Assembly (NCBI GenBank): GCA_947462685.1
Contig: CANHPL010000014.1
Location: 1-49,958, forward strand
Source of the DNA: Burkholderiaceae bacterium
GTDB lineage: Bacteria > Pseudomonadota > Gammaproteobacteria > Burkholderiales > Burkholderiaceae
Reading direction: 5' to 3'
DNA: 49,958 nt
Position numbers and translations under genes: made by a program. Positions 24,924 to 34,686 of the stretch are shown in pieces. Position 1 is the first letter of the stretch, and each line of letters begins with the position of its first letter. The notes beneath the pieces are model-generated. The model did no database searches, was not told the origin of the DNA, and saw nothing but the letters and a program-made list of their open reading frames with translations.

Positions 24924-25706
24924 ATGCAAACCATAACTGCCATGAACTCTCAACCGTCCAAATCGACTCATTGGTTTACATTTGCAGCTCCAAGTAAGTT
25001 TTATTTTTTAGCAAAAAAACTCATCCCATTTTTTTGGATCTCCGCAATTGTGCTCTGCATAGCTGGTCTTATCCTCGGCTTATTATTTGCGCCGACAGAT
25101 GCCGTTCAAGGTGATTCGTATCGCATTATTTTTATTCATGTACCAGCCGCATGGATGTCAATGGTTCTTTATATAGCCATGGCATTTTGGGGGGCAATGG
25201 GTATGATTTTTAATGCCCGTTTAGCCTATCGTGTCTCTAATAGTATTGCTATTACTGGTGCAATCATGACCTTTATTGCATTGTGGACTGGTGCGCTGTG
25301 GGGAAAACCTACTTGGGGTACTTGGTGGGTCTGGGACGCAAGACTGACTTCAGAATTAATTTTATTATTTTTATATATTGGCTACCTCAGTTTATATAAT
25401 GCAATTGATGACGCGCGTAAGGCGGCGAAAGCAGCATCCCTTCTCGCCATTATTGGTGTTGTCAATGTTCCCATCATTTATTTCTCAGTCAAGTGGTGGA
25501 ATACGCTCCATCAGGGAGCTTCCATTACTTTCACGAAAACCAGTATGGACAGCTCCATGCTACTCGCCATGTTAATTATGACTTTTGCATTTTGGTCCTA
25601 TACTTTTGCCACGATTCTAACGCGAGTAAACTATAAAACGCTTGATGAAGAATCTCATACCGACTGGGTGCAAAAAGAATTATCAGACATTCGGGGTTTA
25701 AGATGA
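24924..25706 (+). CDS. ccmC: Heme-handling protein CcmC
   Basis: A 260-residue protein with six transmembrane segments. Seen: the periplasmic His in FIHVPAAWMSM and the tryptophan-rich WWD domain, GKPTWGTWWVWDARLTSE, which binds heme before loading it on CcmE. A second His occurs in WWNTLHQG. The frame begins MQTITAMNS; an inner ATG six codons later is also possible. Its stop overlaps the ccmD start (ATGA). Confidence 0.93.
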   Translation: MQTITAMNSQPSKSTHWFTFAAPSKFYFLAKKLIPFFWISAIVLCIAGLILGLLFAPTDAVQGDSYRIIFIHVPAAWMSMVLYIAMAFWGAMGMIFNARLAYRVSNSIAITGAIMTFIALWTGALWGKPTWGTWWVWDARLTSELILLFLYIGYLSLYNAIDDARKAAKAASLLAIIGVVNVPIIYFSVKWWNTLHQGASITFTKTSMDSSMLLAMLIMTFAFWSYTFATILTRVNYKTLDEESHTDWVQKELSDIRGLR

Positions 25707-25855
25707 TTTGGTCTTCTTTCTCTGACTTTATCAACATGAATGGCTACGGCCCTTTCGTCTGGGGATCTTTTATCGTTAGTTTTTTTCTTTTTTACGTCGA
25801 GTATCGAAGCTTAACGCTCTTTCGTAAAAAGATTATTTCGTCTAAGTTATCATGA
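25703..25855 (+). CDS. ccmD: Heme exporter small subunit CcmD
   Basis: A 50-residue protein. ATG at 25703 overlaps the ccmC stop (ATGA) and its own TGA overlaps the ccmE start (ATGA). Seen: [12 protein letters not shown], the typical CcmD lead-in with the conserved Tyr-x-x-Phe-Val-Trp, one hydrophobic helix ([15 protein letters not shown]) and a short basic tail (FRKKI). CcmD bridges CcmC and CcmE within the membrane complex. Position, size and motif agree, so confidence is high despite the small size. Confidence 0.9.
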   Translation: MIWSSFSDFINMNGYGPFVWGSFIVSFFLFYVEYRSLTLFRKKIISSKLS

Positions 25856-26322
25856 CACCACGACAACGACGTACTTGTTTAATTTTAGGCGGCCTGCTCG
25901 CTCTAGGGATTGCCACATTTTTTGTTCTCAGAGCTTTTAATGAGAACTTGGTTTTCTTTTATACCCCTAGTCAAATAGTAGCTAAAGAAGCCCCAGTAAA
26001 TAAAAATTTTCGGATTGGCGGTATGGTTCTTAAAGATAGCGTCAAACGCGAACCTGGGGGACTAAAAGTTTCTTTTATAGTAACTGATACGGTGCAATCC
26101 GTGCCAGTGGAATACAGTGGCATTTTGCCTGATTTATTTAAAGAGGGTAAAGGGGTGGTTGCCCAAGGAAAGTTAAATGAGCAAGGAAACTTCATCGCTT
26201 CACAAGTACTAGCAAAACACGATGAAAACTACATGCCTCCTGAAGCTAAAAGTGCTTTAGATGCTGCCAAAACAAACCAAGAAAAACTTTCAAAATCTAT
26301 TCTCTCGGATGGTAAACAATGA
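25852..26322 (+). CDS. ccmE: Heme chaperone CcmE
   Basis: A 156-residue periplasmic heme chaperone anchored by one N-terminal helix ([17 protein letters not shown]), with an OB-fold domain. Seen: the heme-binding tail motif [10 protein letters not shown], where the His binds the heme vinyl group covalently and the Tyr is an axial ligand. [12 protein letters not shown] and [17 protein letters not shown] are family signatures. It overlaps ccmD and ccmF by four bases each. It carries heme from CcmC to CcmF/H. Confidence 0.94.
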   Translation: MTPRQRRTCLILGGLLALGIATFFVLRAFNENLVFFYTPSQIVAKEAPVNKNFRIGGMVLKDSVKREPGGLKVSFIVTDTVQSVPVEYSGILPDLFKEGKGVVAQGKLNEQGNFIASQVLAKHDENYMPPEAKSALDAAKTNQEKLSKSILSDGKQ

Positions 26323-28274
26323 TTCCTGAAATAGGTCACGTCGCTTTAATTACTGCTTTTGTAGTTGCCCTGCTCCAGTGCGGCCTCTCTTTGTGGGGAG
26401 CGCATACTCAACAGGTGCGACTCATGGCAATTGCTAAACCTGCCGCCTTTGCGCATTTTTTAATGATTCTGCTGGCTTTTGCTTGTTTAATCTTTTCCTT
26501 TATGAACAACGATTTTTCAGTTCTTAATGTCGCAGAAAATTCCAATGCCTCGCTCCCAATGATCTATCGTATTTGTGCCTCTTGGGGTAGTCATGAAGGG
26601 TCAATTTTATTATGGGCATTGATGCTCAGCGGGTGGGGTCTTGCTGTGGCTTGTTTTTCGAAAAACTTACCGAGTCATGTTCTGGCACGAACTCTGGGAG
26701 TGATGGGTTTCATTAGTTCAGGAACGCTCCTCTTTACCATCGCGACTTCGAATCCTTTTTTACGTATCTTACCTGCAGCTTTAAATGGTCGTGACCTCAA
26801 CCCACTTCTGCAAGACCCTGGAATGATCATTCATCCGCCGATGTTGTATATGGGTTATGTGGGAACATCCGTAGTATTTTCATTAGCAATTGCTGCTTTA
26901 CTATCAGGAAAACTTGACTCTTCTTGGGCGCGATGGTCGCGCCCCTGGATTACAACGGCTTGGTGTTTTTTAACCCTTGGGATTGCTTTAGGAAGTGCTT
27001 GGGCATATTACGAACTTGGATGGGGTGGTTGGTGGTTTTGGGATCCAGTTGAAAATGCTTCTTTTATCCCCTGGCTTTTAGGAACAGCTCTGATTCATTC
27101 GCTAGCCGTGACTGAGAAAAGAGGTGGCTTTAAGATGTGGACAGCCCTCCTTGCCATACTTACTTTTTCCATGTCATTGCTTGGGACTTTCTTGGTTCGA
27201 TCTGGTGTCATTACTTCAGTGCATGCCTTTGCAACGGACCCAACTCGCGGTATTTTTATTTTAGTCTTTTTGGCTATCTTAATCGGTGGCTCACTGACCT
27301 TATTTGCCCTGCGTGCACCTCGGGCATCTGTCGGTGAATCGTTTGATACAGTTTCCAGAGATTCCATGTTATTGGCCAATAACATTCTGTTACTCGTAGC
27401 TGCTTTTACTGTTCTTCTAGGGACGCTTTATCCGCTTATATTGGATGCCCTAGGCTTAGGTAAAATCTCCGTAGGTCAACCCTACTTCAATGCGGTATTC
27501 ATTCCCCTGATGGCACCTGCCCTCTTTTTAATGGGTGTTGGTCCGATTACCAAATGGCGCAGTGCAAAACCAATTGAGCTCGCTACGCAACTACGTTGGG
27601 CTTTAGCGATTACGGTTATCACTTCTATAATTGCTGCTTTAACGATGCGTTCTTGGACTGCATCGATTGGTTTTGGCCTGTTAATTGCTGCTTGGATTGT
27701 GGTTTCAACCATTAATAATTTGATTGCACGTCTGCGACTTCATCCGCAAGGTTTTTTTACGGGCTTTAAGATTCAAACCATGAGCTACTACGGTATGGTC
27801 ATCGCGCATCTTGGTGTTGCCGTCTTTGTTTTTGGCGTAACAATGGTCACGGGCTTTGAGGAAGAAAAAGATTTAAGAATGCAAGCTGGAAGTACCAGCG
27901 AACTCGCTGGCTATCAAATTCGTTTTGACGGTGTCAAAGAAGTTTCAGGAAGTAACTATTCCGCGGCTCAAGGGCAAATTACAATCAGTAAAAATGGTCA
28001 AGTGTTAACCATCATGCAACCTGAAAAAAGAAAGTATTTTTCAAGTGAAATGCTGATGACGGAAGCCGCTATTTATTCCAAAGTGAGCGGTGATATGTAC
28101 ATTTCTATGGCAGAACCAGTGAGTATGACCGAATGGGGTGTCAAGGTGCAATATAAACCTTTTGTCTCATGGATTTGGGCAGGTGCATTTTTAATTGCCT
28201 TAGGTGGTTTCTTTGCGATTCTAGATAAAAAATATCGCTCCAAGCCTTTAAGTTTAGTGAAGGAGGCGTCTTGA
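26319..28274 (+). CDS. ccmF: Cytochrome c heme lyase subunit CcmF
   Basis: A 651-residue polytopic protein, normal for the family. Seen: [13 protein letters not shown], the [11 protein letters not shown]is site, the WWD domain [16 protein letters not shown], and [13 protein letters not shown] with a further conserved His. The C-terminal periplasmic segment precedes a last helix ([17 protein letters not shown]). CcmF reduces and attaches heme to apocytochrome with CcmH and CcmI. Its stop overlaps the TTG start of ccmG. Confidence 0.94.
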   Translation: MIPEIGHVALITAFVVALLQCGLSLWGAHTQQVRLMAIAKPAAFAHFLMILLAFACLIFSFMNNDFSVLNVAENSNASLPMIYRICASWGSHEGSILLWALMLSGWGLAVACFSKNLPSHVLARTLGVMGFISSGTLLFTIATSNPFLRILPAALNGRDLNPLLQDPGMIIHPPMLYMGYVGTSVVFSLAIAALLSGKLDSSWARWSRPWITTAWCFLTLGIALGSAWAYYELGWGGWWFWDPVENASFIPWLLGTALIHSLAVTEKRGGFKMWTALLAILTFSMSLLGTFLVRSGVITSVHAFATDPTRGIFILVFLAILIGGSLTLFALRAPRASVGESFDTVSRDSMLLANNILLLVAAFTVLLGTLYPLILDALGLGKISVGQPYFNAVFIPLMAPALFLMGVGPITKWRSAKPIELATQLRWALAITVITSIIAALTMRSWTASIGFGLLIAAWIVVSTINNLIARLRLHPQGFFTGFKIQTMSYYGMVIAHLGVAVFVFGVTMVTGFEEEKDLRMQAGSTSELAGYQIRFDGVKEVSGSNYSAAQGQITISKNGQVLTIMQPEKRKYFSSEMLMTEAAIYSKVSGDMYISMAEPVSMTEWGVKVQYKPFVSWIWAGAFLIALGGFFAILDKKYRSKPLSLVKEAS

Positions 28275-28798
28275 AACGTTTTTTACCACTGATTATTTTT
28301 GCTTGCCTTTGTGTGTTCTTAGTCATTGGTTTGCAGCTCAACCCTAAAGAAATTCCGTCCCCTTTGATTGGTAAATCAGCTCCTCAATTCACACAACCAG
28401 TTCTAGATCAAGTGACCCAAGAGTTTTCTCCAGAACAGATGCGGGGCAAAGTATGGCTCCTGAATGTTTGGGCCTCTTGGTGTTTCTCCTGTAGAGCAGA
28501 GCATCCCTTGCTTAATGAATTAGCAAAACAACAAACTATTCCAATCATTGGTCTAAACTATAAAGACCAAGACGATGCGGCAAAAGAGTGGCTTGCCAAG
28601 ATGGGCAACCCTTATCAACTCTCAGTAATTGATCGGTCAGGAAATGTTGGGATTAATTATGGTGTTTATGGTGTACCAGAAACTTTTTTAATTAACAGTC
28701 AAGGTATTATCGTTCATAAATTTACTGGGCCGCTTACACCCGCCTTGATCCAAAAAGAACTACTGCCGATGTTGGCAAAGCTAAAACAATCTATTTGA
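28271..28798 (+). CDS. ccmG: Membrane-anchored thioredoxin-like CcmG/DsbE
   Basis: A 175-residue thioredoxin-fold protein with an N-terminal anchor. Seen: VWLLNVWASWCFSCRAEHP with the redox pair CFSC, GLNYKD typical of CcmG, and the cis-Pro loop GVYGVPETFLI. It reduces apocytochrome c or CcmH cysteines. The start is TTG, four bases after AGGAGG and overlapping the ccmF stop (TTGA); no ATG is near, so this start is the supported one. The active-site dipeptide Phe-Ser differs from the Pro-Thr or Val-Thr common in the family and could shift the redox potential. Confidence 0.9.
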   Translation: MKRFLPLIIFACLCVFLVIGLQLNPKEIPSPLIGKSAPQFTQPVLDQVTQEFSPEQMRGKVWLLNVWASWCFSCRAEHPLLNELAKQQTIPIIGLNYKDQDDAAKEWLAKMGNPYQLSVIDRSGNVGINYGVYGVPETFLINSQGIIVHKFTGPLTPALIQKELLPMLAKLKQSI

Positions 28799-29295
28799 TG
28801 AATCAATTTTTGAACACTTTTCAACGAATCGCTTTAGGAATACTCCTAAATCTTTTTCTCCTGAGTTCCTTCTCCATAGCCAATGAAGCAAAGCCTTTGG
28901 CTGACAATCCGGAATTAGAAGCCAAAGTTCAAACGATTGCAATCGAACTGCGCTGCTTGGTTTGTCAAAATGAAACAATTGCTGGTTCACATGCAGAACT
29001 TGCTGTGGATTTACGAAACCAAATTCGCACTCAACTACAAAGTGGTAAATCGGGAGACGAGATTATTTCCTATATGGTTGAACGCTATGGGGACTTTGTT
29101 TTATATAAACCACCTGTCAAAAGTAATACCTTCGTTTTATGGTTTGGACCATTTATCATACTCTTAGTAGGTCTATGGGCTCTTCTGCGTCATATTCGCA
29201 AAGAACGAATAGTAGCTAAATTGAATTCAAACAATCCTGATGATGTATTGAAGGCAAGAGCTTTATTGTCTACTGTAGAAAAGGATACAAAATGA
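28798..29295 (+). CDS. ccmH: Cytochrome c maturation thiol protein CcmH
   Basis: A 165-residue protein with a signal peptide, then the RCLVCQNE motif whose two Cys form the thioredox site, and SHAELAVDLRNQIRTQLQSGKSGDEI, split here as the family's following helix. YMVERYGDFVLYKPP leads to one transmembrane helix. The ATG at 28798 overlaps the ccmG stop by one base (TGATG); a TTG at 28795 is in frame but unnecessary. It corresponds to the short CcmH (CcmL); the TPR part is encoded separately by the next gene. Confidence 0.92.
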   Translation: MNQFLNTFQRIALGILLNLFLLSSFSIANEAKPLADNPELEAKVQTIAIELRCLVCQNETIAGSHAELAVDLRNQIRTQLQSGKSGDEIISYMVERYGDFVLYKPPVKSNTFVLWFGPFIILLVGLWALLRHIRKERIVAKLNSNNPDDVLKARALLSTVEKDTK

Positions 29296-30515
29296 CTTTA
29301 TTTATTATCATAGCAATCCTTATCATGGGTATTGCTATCCTGATCCTCCTCATGCCTTTTTTACGCAAACCTTCCATATCGACGGTTGATCAGAGCCAAA
29401 GTAATCTTCTCATCCTCCAGGAAGGTTTAGTCAATTTAGAAAAAGAATTTCAGGAGGGTCTTATCACTGCCGAGCAATATGCTTTTCAAAAGTCTGAGAT
29501 TGAAATGCGCACGGTAGAGGAAGTTGTCAATGTTAACGATAAGAAAAACCCAGAACAAAAACAAGCTCGATGGTTATCTTACGGATTAATCGCTGTTGTT
29601 CCTCTTGCGGTTGCAGGCCTTTACCTCATACTTGGTAGTCCTGCAGCTATTTTTGTGGAAAAAGATCCACAAGCTAAACAAATTGAGGAAATGGTTAGCC
29701 AGTTAGAGCGAAGATTAAAAGTTGAGCCTGATAACGCGGATGGCTGGAAGTTTCTTGGTAGGTCATATGCTGCAATGAATCGCGTGCCTGAAGCCAAAAT
29801 GGCCTATTTAAAAGCGATTGCCCTAGAGCCAAAGAATGATTACCTGTTGGCTGATCTCGCAGATCTCACGGCATTTCAAAATAAAAGTATCAACGCTGAA
29901 GCACGTGGTTATATAGATCAAGCGCTGGCAATCAATCCTAAAAATCCGAAAGCACTTGCCTTGCGTGGTTCTGCCGAATTTGATCAAAAGAATTTTGCCG
30001 CCGCAGTAAACGACTGGAATCTTGCAATTGCATCCTTAGGTCCAAAAGATCAAGAATTTATTAAAGGTCTGCAAGATAGTATTCAAGAAGCTCAATCTTT
30101 AATCAAACCCTCCACAAAAACACCCATTGCAAAAACCTCTACTACAAAAAACTCCACTGATAAAGCTCCAGTTGCTCAAGTGTCTGGAAAAGTCTCTTTA
30201 AGCGCCCAGCTCCAATCCAAAATAGAGCCTAATGATACTGTTTTTATCTATGCTCGAGCATCTAGTGGTCCGCGCATGCCATTGGCTATTATGCGTTTCA
30301 CCGCAAAAGATCTACCTAGAACTTTTGAGCTCAATGATAGCCTTGCTATGTCGCCTCAAATGGCATTGTCTAAATTCGATGAGTTCACGATTGTAGGCCG
30401 AATTTCGAAAAGCGGTAATGCAATCACACAACCTGGTGATCTGATTGGTGAAATCGAACATGTACCGTTAGGGACAAAAAATATATCACTGGTGATTAAC
30501 AAGGTACAGCCTTAA
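29292..30515 (+). CDS. ccmI: Cytochrome c maturation TPR protein CcmI (CycH)
   Basis: A 407-residue protein: two N-terminal helices (about 2-22 and 95-115) flanking a cytoplasmic loop, a periplasmic TPR domain (about 130-260), a Ser/Thr/Lys-rich linker (270-295) and a C-terminal CcmI-type domain containing IYARASSGPRMPLAIMRF and the FDEFTIVGRISKSGNA region. CcmI presents apocytochrome c to CcmH/F. Overlaps ccmH by four bases. Last gene of the operon; a small hairpin follows. Confidence 0.9.
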   Translation: MTLFIIIAILIMGIAILILLMPFLRKPSISTVDQSQSNLLILQEGLVNLEKEFQEGLITAEQYAFQKSEIEMRTVEEVVNVNDKKNPEQKQARWLSYGLIAVVPLAVAGLYLILGSPAAIFVEKDPQAKQIEEMVSQLERRLKVEPDNADGWKFLGRSYAAMNRVPEAKMAYLKAIALEPKNDYLLADLADLTAFQNKSINAEARGYIDQALAINPKNPKALALRGSAEFDQKNFAAAVNDWNLAIASLGPKDQEFIKGLQDSIQEAQSLIKPSTKTPIAKTSTTKNSTDKAPVAQVSGKVSLSAQLQSKIEPNDTVFIYARASSGPRMPLAIMRFTAKDLPRTFELNDSLAMSPQMALSKFDEFTIVGRISKSGNAITQPGDLIGEIEHVPLGTKNISLVINKVQP

Positions 30516-30532
30516 CCTGATATTCAGAATTG

Positions 30533-30551
30533 AACTCTTTATGAAAGAGTT
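30533..30551 (+). terminator. Possible terminator after ccmI
   Basis: Arms AACTCTTT and AAAGAGTT are separated by ATG and lie 18 bases after the ccmI stop. The stem is AT-rich and the following T run is short (TTGATA), so termination may be partial. The rest of 30516-30643 shows a second inverted repeat (CCCTAC...GTAGGG, 30562-30584 region) but no gene. Confidence 0.45.
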
Positions 30552-30643
30552 TTGATATCCCGCCCTACTAAAGTAAAGCGTAGGGGTTTATGACTGTTTT
30601 TTTGATAAACTATCTGCATAACACTCACAACAAGGAGAACTTC

Positions 30644-31195
30644 ATGGGCTTACCCGAAATTCGTGTGACAAAAGAAGAAATGCGTGCGCGCGTTGCCTTT
30701 TTTAAAGATTTAAAAGGTTTTGATACTGGGCTAATTGATAGCGAATTCCCTTCCGCCTATCGTAAGTTATTTAATGCTGTGGGCTTTCAGCCACCAAAAG
30801 GAAAAGGTGGTTCAGAAGTTGAATCGCCCGTTGGCACGAATGCATCAGAAAACTCTGCAATCAAAATCAGTGAGGGTTTTAATATTGGTTTTTGCGAGTG
30901 CAAACCTGGCTTTGGCCCCATGATGCACAATCACGATACAAATGAAACTTTTATTCCGATGACCGGTAAATGGCGGTGCTCATGGGAAGTTGATGGTCAA
31001 GTAGAGTATTTTGATGTGGGTCAGTGGGACATCTGTTCTTTTCCTGCAGGCGTTCAACGCCGTTTTGAAAATGTCACTTTTGATGAACCGGATCAAACCC
31101 ATTGGCTAATGTTTGTGATTGGTGGCGATGCTCCAGAGGTTGATTTTAGTGAACAAGCGAAAAACACTTTAAGGGCGGCTGGACTATTAAAGTAA
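30644..31195 (+). CDS. Cupin-domain protein
   Basis: A 183-residue protein with one cupin barrel. The ATG at 30644 is chosen because AAGGAG stands six bases before it; the frame extends 18 codons upstream with a poor start. Seen: MMHNHDTNETFIPMTGKW (cupin motif 1, with His, His and Glu as likely metal ligands) and GQWDICSFPAGVQRRFEN (motif 2, where the usual His is replaced by Gln or Arg). It stands alone between ccmI and the MFS gene. Substrate unknown; such proteins are often dioxygenases or isomerases of small acids. Confidence 0.75.
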   Translation: MGLPEIRVTKEEMRARVAFFKDLKGFDTGLIDSEFPSAYRKLFNAVGFQPPKGKGGSEVESPVGTNASENSAIKISEGFNIGFCECKPGFGPMMHNHDTNETFIPMTGKWRCSWEVDGQVEYFDVGQWDICSFPAGVQRRFENVTFDEPDQTHWLMFVIGGDAPEVDFSEQAKNTLRAAGLLK

Positions 31196-31245
31196 TCGTC
31201 ATTACCTTGACTATGCTAAAGTCATACCATTCATGATCGGTGTGT

Positions 31246-32451
31246 ATGACTTCTCAAGTACGTTTACTTAATAAAAATATTATTCTTTTAGCCATTTGTC
31301 AGGGGCTCTACCTTACCAATAATGTGACTTTTTTAGCCATCAACGGGTTAGTTGGCTTTAACTTAACGCCAACTCCTTGGATGTCTACCATTCCGCTGAT
31401 GGCCTATGTTTTGGGTGCCGCTATTTCAACGATTATTGTAGCCAAAGTTCAAGATAAATATGGTCGAAAAAAATCGTTTCAATTTGCCTTACTTGTTGTG
31501 ATTTTTGCTTCTTTATTATGTGCCTATGCTGCCTATAGTAAAAGTTTTATCCTCTTGATTTTAGGTACTGCGATTGCTGGCTACTATAGTGCCAATGGCT
31601 TACTTTACCGTTTTGTTGCTCCTGAACTAACTCAACCCAGTTTAAAAGAAAAAGCTGTTTCTATCGTCTTGGCTGGCGGCCTCATTGGTGCTATTTTAGG
31701 ACCCAATTTATCATCTTGGAGTAAAAATATATTTGATACCCAATTTTTGGGTGCTTATTTAATCTTAGCAATTGCTGGTGTGCTCGGTATTTTGATTATG
31801 CAAATGATTGAATTTCCAGATGACTATCGAACCAATCAACTAACTCATACTGGACGCCCTCTTAAAGAAGTTATATTGCAGCCCACCTTTTTAGTCGCTT
31901 TGATCGTTACATCTTTAGGTTATGGTGTCATGAATCTTATGATGGCTGGGACACCACTCGCCATGCAAGTTTGTGGCTTTGATTTTCCCGATACAGCACA
32001 AGTCCTTCAATATCATGTGATTGGTATGTTTGCTCCAGGATTTTTTACAGGACATCTTGTCAAGCGTTATGGCCCTGTCCCCATTATGGCAATTGGTGCC
32101 TTACTTAACTTCATTGGCCTTTTTATTATGCTTTCAGGTAGTGACCTTCCGCACTTTATTACCGCTCTATTTTTATTAGGTGTGGCCTGGAATTTTCTAT
32201 TTAACGGTTCAACCATTTTGGCGATCTCCGCTTTTAAACCCGAAGAGAAAAATAAGGCTGAAGCCACCATCAATTTTTGTGTGTTTGGCACTATGGCGAT
32301 TAGCTCATTTAGTTCAGGTGCTTTAGTTACTACCCAAGGATGGCAGTTCTTAAATATCGGCACATTAATACCAACCATTGTAGTCAGTGGCGCCATTATT
32401 TGGCATGTAATGCATCAAAAACGATTGAACTTGTCATCCTCCCCACAATAA
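31246..32451 (+). CDS. MFS transporter
   Basis: A 401-residue polytopic protein with about twelve hydrophobic segments. Seen: the loop-2/3 motif AKVQDKYGRKKSF, equivalent to the MFS D-R-x-G-R-R/K signature, and a weaker copy in the second half (GHLVKRYGPVPIM). The ATG at 31246 is preferred over the GTG at 31240. No substrate can be named. The 50-bp gap from the cupin gene contains TTGACT, a possible promoter -35 element. It may export or import an organic compound acted on by the cupin protein, but adjacency is the only evidence. Confidence 0.8.
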   Translation: MTSQVRLLNKNIILLAICQGLYLTNNVTFLAINGLVGFNLTPTPWMSTIPLMAYVLGAAISTIIVAKVQDKYGRKKSFQFALLVVIFASLLCAYAAYSKSFILLILGTAIAGYYSANGLLYRFVAPELTQPSLKEKAVSIVLAGGLIGAILGPNLSSWSKNIFDTQFLGAYLILAIAGVLGILIMQMIEFPDDYRTNQLTHTGRPLKEVILQPTFLVALIVTSLGYGVMNLMMAGTPLAMQVCGFDFPDTAQVLQYHVIGMFAPGFFTGHLVKRYGPVPIMAIGALLNFIGLFIMLSGSDLPHFITALFLLGVAWNFLFNGSTILAISAFKPEEKNKAEATINFCVFGTMAISSFSSGALVTTQGWQFLNIGTLIPTIVVSGAIIWHVMHQKRLNLSSSPQ

Positions 32452-32476
32452 ATGGCGAGGTTTGTGGTACTTTTTA

Positions 32477-33517
32477 TCAAACTATCTTAATACCAGCACC
32501 TGCCTCAAAGTGTCCAATCTTCTTCGCTGAAATAAAACCAGCTTGATGCAAGAGTTGTATCACGTCTTTTTCAACTTCTGGAGCGCAAGAAATTAATAAT
32601 CCACCACTTGTTTGAGGATCACTCAAGAGGTTTTTTTTCCACATAGGCAACTCCGAATCTGCTTTGATGTGTTCTGCATAACCTTGCCAATTGCGACCAG
32701 AAGCACCTGTCACTATATTGTCTTGTACATACTCTAGCGCCTCTTCAATAAACGGAATGTGCTCAAATTGCACACGTGCTTGCAATTGAGCGCCTTGCGC
32801 CATCTCTAAGAGATGGCCAGCCAGGCCAAATCCGGTAACATCGGTCATCGCATGAACATGAGGATTCTCTACCAAAGACATGCCTGGGGTGTTGAGTTGA
32901 GTGGTGTAATCAATCAATTTTGCATATGCTTTTTCTGATATCTTTTCTTGTTTGAAAGCAGCGCTTAAAATCCCTACTCCTAAAGGCTTACTTAAAATGA
33001 TGCTATCGCCCATTTGTGATGTTTTATTTCTTTTGAATTTTTTGGGATCAACGATACCAATGACAATCAAACCATAAATCGGCTCCACTGAATCAATCGA
33101 GTGCCCTCCTGCAATGGGAATCCCTGCGGCGGCACAGACGGCTTGTCCGCCAGCAGTAATGCGCTGAATCGTCTCAATCGGTAATACATTGATGGGCATA
33201 CCCAATATCGCTAATGCAAAAAGTGGCTTTGCGCCCATAGCATAAATATCTGAAATCGCATTACTTGCGGCGATTCGGCCAAAGTCAAAGGGATCATCCA
33301 CAATCGGCATAAAAAAATCGGTTGTTGCTACGATGGCTTGATTCTCATTGATTTGATATACAGCAGCATCTTCATTATTTTGATTACCCGCCAATAACTG
33401 CGGGGCAAAGGTCACAAAGGGTGAAAACTGTAATATTTTTGACAGAACTTCAGGGGCAATTTTGCAACCACATCCACCACCATGCGATAAAGAAGTTAAT
33501 CTACCGTTATAAGACAT
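32477..33517 (-). CDS. selD: Selenide, water dikinase SelD
   Basis: A 346-residue enzyme that makes selenophosphate from selenide and ATP. Seen: LTSLSHGGGCGCKIAP with catalytic Cys16 and Lys19, the same place as in E. coli SelD, so the active site is Cys and not selenocysteine. Also DDAAVYQI-like (EDAAVYQINENQAIVATTDFF, split), GAKPLFALAILGMP, GGHSIDSVEPIYG and TDVTGFGLAGHLLEM. The ATG at 33517 has GGAGAAAA upstream and gives the normal length; the frame runs 18 codons further. Divergent from mnmH across about 107 bp. Confidence 0.93.
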   Translation of the reverse strand: MSYNGRLTSLSHGGGCGCKIAPEVLSKILQFSPFVTFAPQLLAGNQNNEDAAVYQINENQAIVATTDFFMPIVDDPFDFGRIAASNAISDIYAMGAKPLFALAILGMPINVLPIETIQRITAGGQAVCAAAGIPIAGGHSIDSVEPIYGLIVIGIVDPKKFKRNKTSQMGDSIILSKPLGVGILSAAFKQEKISEKAYAKLIDYTTQLNTPGMSLVENPHVHAMTDVTGFGLAGHLLEMAQGAQLQARVQFEHIPFIEEALEYVQDNIVTGASGRNWQGYAEHIKADSELPMWKKNLLSDPQTSGGLLISCAPEVEKDVIQLLHQAGFISAKKIGHFEAGAGIKIV

Positions 33518-33624
33518 ACCATTTTCTCCATAGGAATCTTGCAAGGATAACACTAGAGCATCTAGAGTCAAGACGAACTGGTTTCAATTCATGAGAAAAT
33601 AGATTCTATGATGAACTTTGCGCT

Positions 33625-34686
33625 ATGAAGATTCCGAACCTATCCACCTTAAATGATGCATCTACTTTTGATGAGATCATTGATGTACGTACGCCTGCCG
33701 AGTATTTACTAGATCATATTCCTGGTGCAGTCAATTTTCCTGTTCTGTCCAATGAAGAACGCGTGATCGTCGGCACAAAATATAAACAAGAATCGTCCTT
33801 TGAAGCAAAGAAATTAGGGGCGACTTTGATTGCAAGAAATATTGCTTATCATATTGAAACAGCATTTGCCAATCGCCCCAAAAATTGGCGGCCATTGATT
33901 TATTGTTGGCGTGGGGGAAAACGCAGTGGCGCAATGGGGCATATCCTTCGGCAAATTGGTTGGGATGCACAAGTATTCAATGGCGGCTATAAAACTTATC
34001 GTGCACTTGTTGTTAAAAATTTACAGGAACTACCCAACCAGCTTCAGTTCCTTGTCATTACAGGGCGCACTGGCAGTGCCAAAAGTAGAGTTTTAGAAGA
34101 ACTCACCCGATTGGGTTGCCAAGTCTTACATCTTGAAGAACTAGCTAATCATAAAGGTTCAGTTTTAGGAGCGAGTCCCAATTCGCAACAACCGAGTCAA
34201 AAACATTTAGAAACCTTGATCAATGCAAGTCTGCAACAATTTAGTCCTAATCAAGTAGTTTTTATAGAAGCTGAAAGTAAAAAGGTAGGGAGCCTGCATA
34301 TTCCGGATACTCTGATGGAACGCATCCGATCAAGTCCTTGTATTCGAATTGAAGCAAGCATTGATGCTCGAGTAGCATTCCTTGAAGAGGATTATCGTTG
34401 CCTCATTGAGCAACCGTCTTTTTTATTAGAAAAGCTACAACACCTCAAAGCTCTTGTTGGTCAAGAACAGTTAGATCGTTGGTATGACATGATTGCTAAG
34501 CAAGATTGGCCAGTATTGATTCGCTCTCTGCTCGAGCTGCACTATGATCGTCTATACGACCGTTCGCAATCACGTAATTTTGAGGACTACGAAAAAGCTC
34601 CTGCGATCTTGACGACTGATTTATCCCAAGATGGTATTCAAAAAATCGCAGGTCAGATTCAGCAGCTTGTGAATCAATCCAAGTAA
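33625..34686 (+). CDS. mnmH: tRNA 2-selenouridine synthase MnmH (SelU)
   Basis: A 353-residue protein: N-terminal rhodanese domain (about 10-130) with catalytic Cys94 in IYCWRGGKRSGAM, then a P-loop domain with GRTGSAKSRVLEEL at 147-160. It geranylates 2-thiouridine at tRNA wobble position 34 and exchanges it for selenium from selenophosphate. The P-loop reads GxxGSAKS, a variant seen in this family. Divergent partner of selD, so the selenium made by SelD is used at least for tRNA. Its 3' end overlaps the convergent reductase gene by 13 bases. Confidence 0.93.
   Translation: MKIPNLSTLNDASTFDEIIDVRTPAEYLLDHIPGAVNFPVLSNEERVIVGTKYKQESSFEAKKLGATLIARNIAYHIETAFANRPKNWRPLIYCWRGGKRSGAMGHILRQIGWDAQVFNGGYKTYRALVVKNLQELPNQLQFLVITGRTGSAKSRVLEELTRLGCQVLHLEELANHKGSVLGASPNSQQPSQKHLETLINASLQQFSPNQVVFIEAESKKVGSLHIPDTLMERIRSSPCIRIEASIDARVAFLEEDYRCLIEQPSFLLEKLQHLKALVGQEQLDRWYDMIAKQDWPVLIRSLLELHYDRLYDRSQSRNFEDYEKAPAILTTDLSQDGIQKIAGQIQQLVNQSK

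Noticed and set aside
32067..32396. Minus-strand open frame of 109 codons
   Set aside because: Antisense to the last helices of the MFS transporter; composition reflects the complementary strand of hydrophobic codons.
32477..33517. SelD as a selenoprotein
   Set aside because: The active-site position is encoded as Cys16 and no in-frame TGA interrupts the gene.
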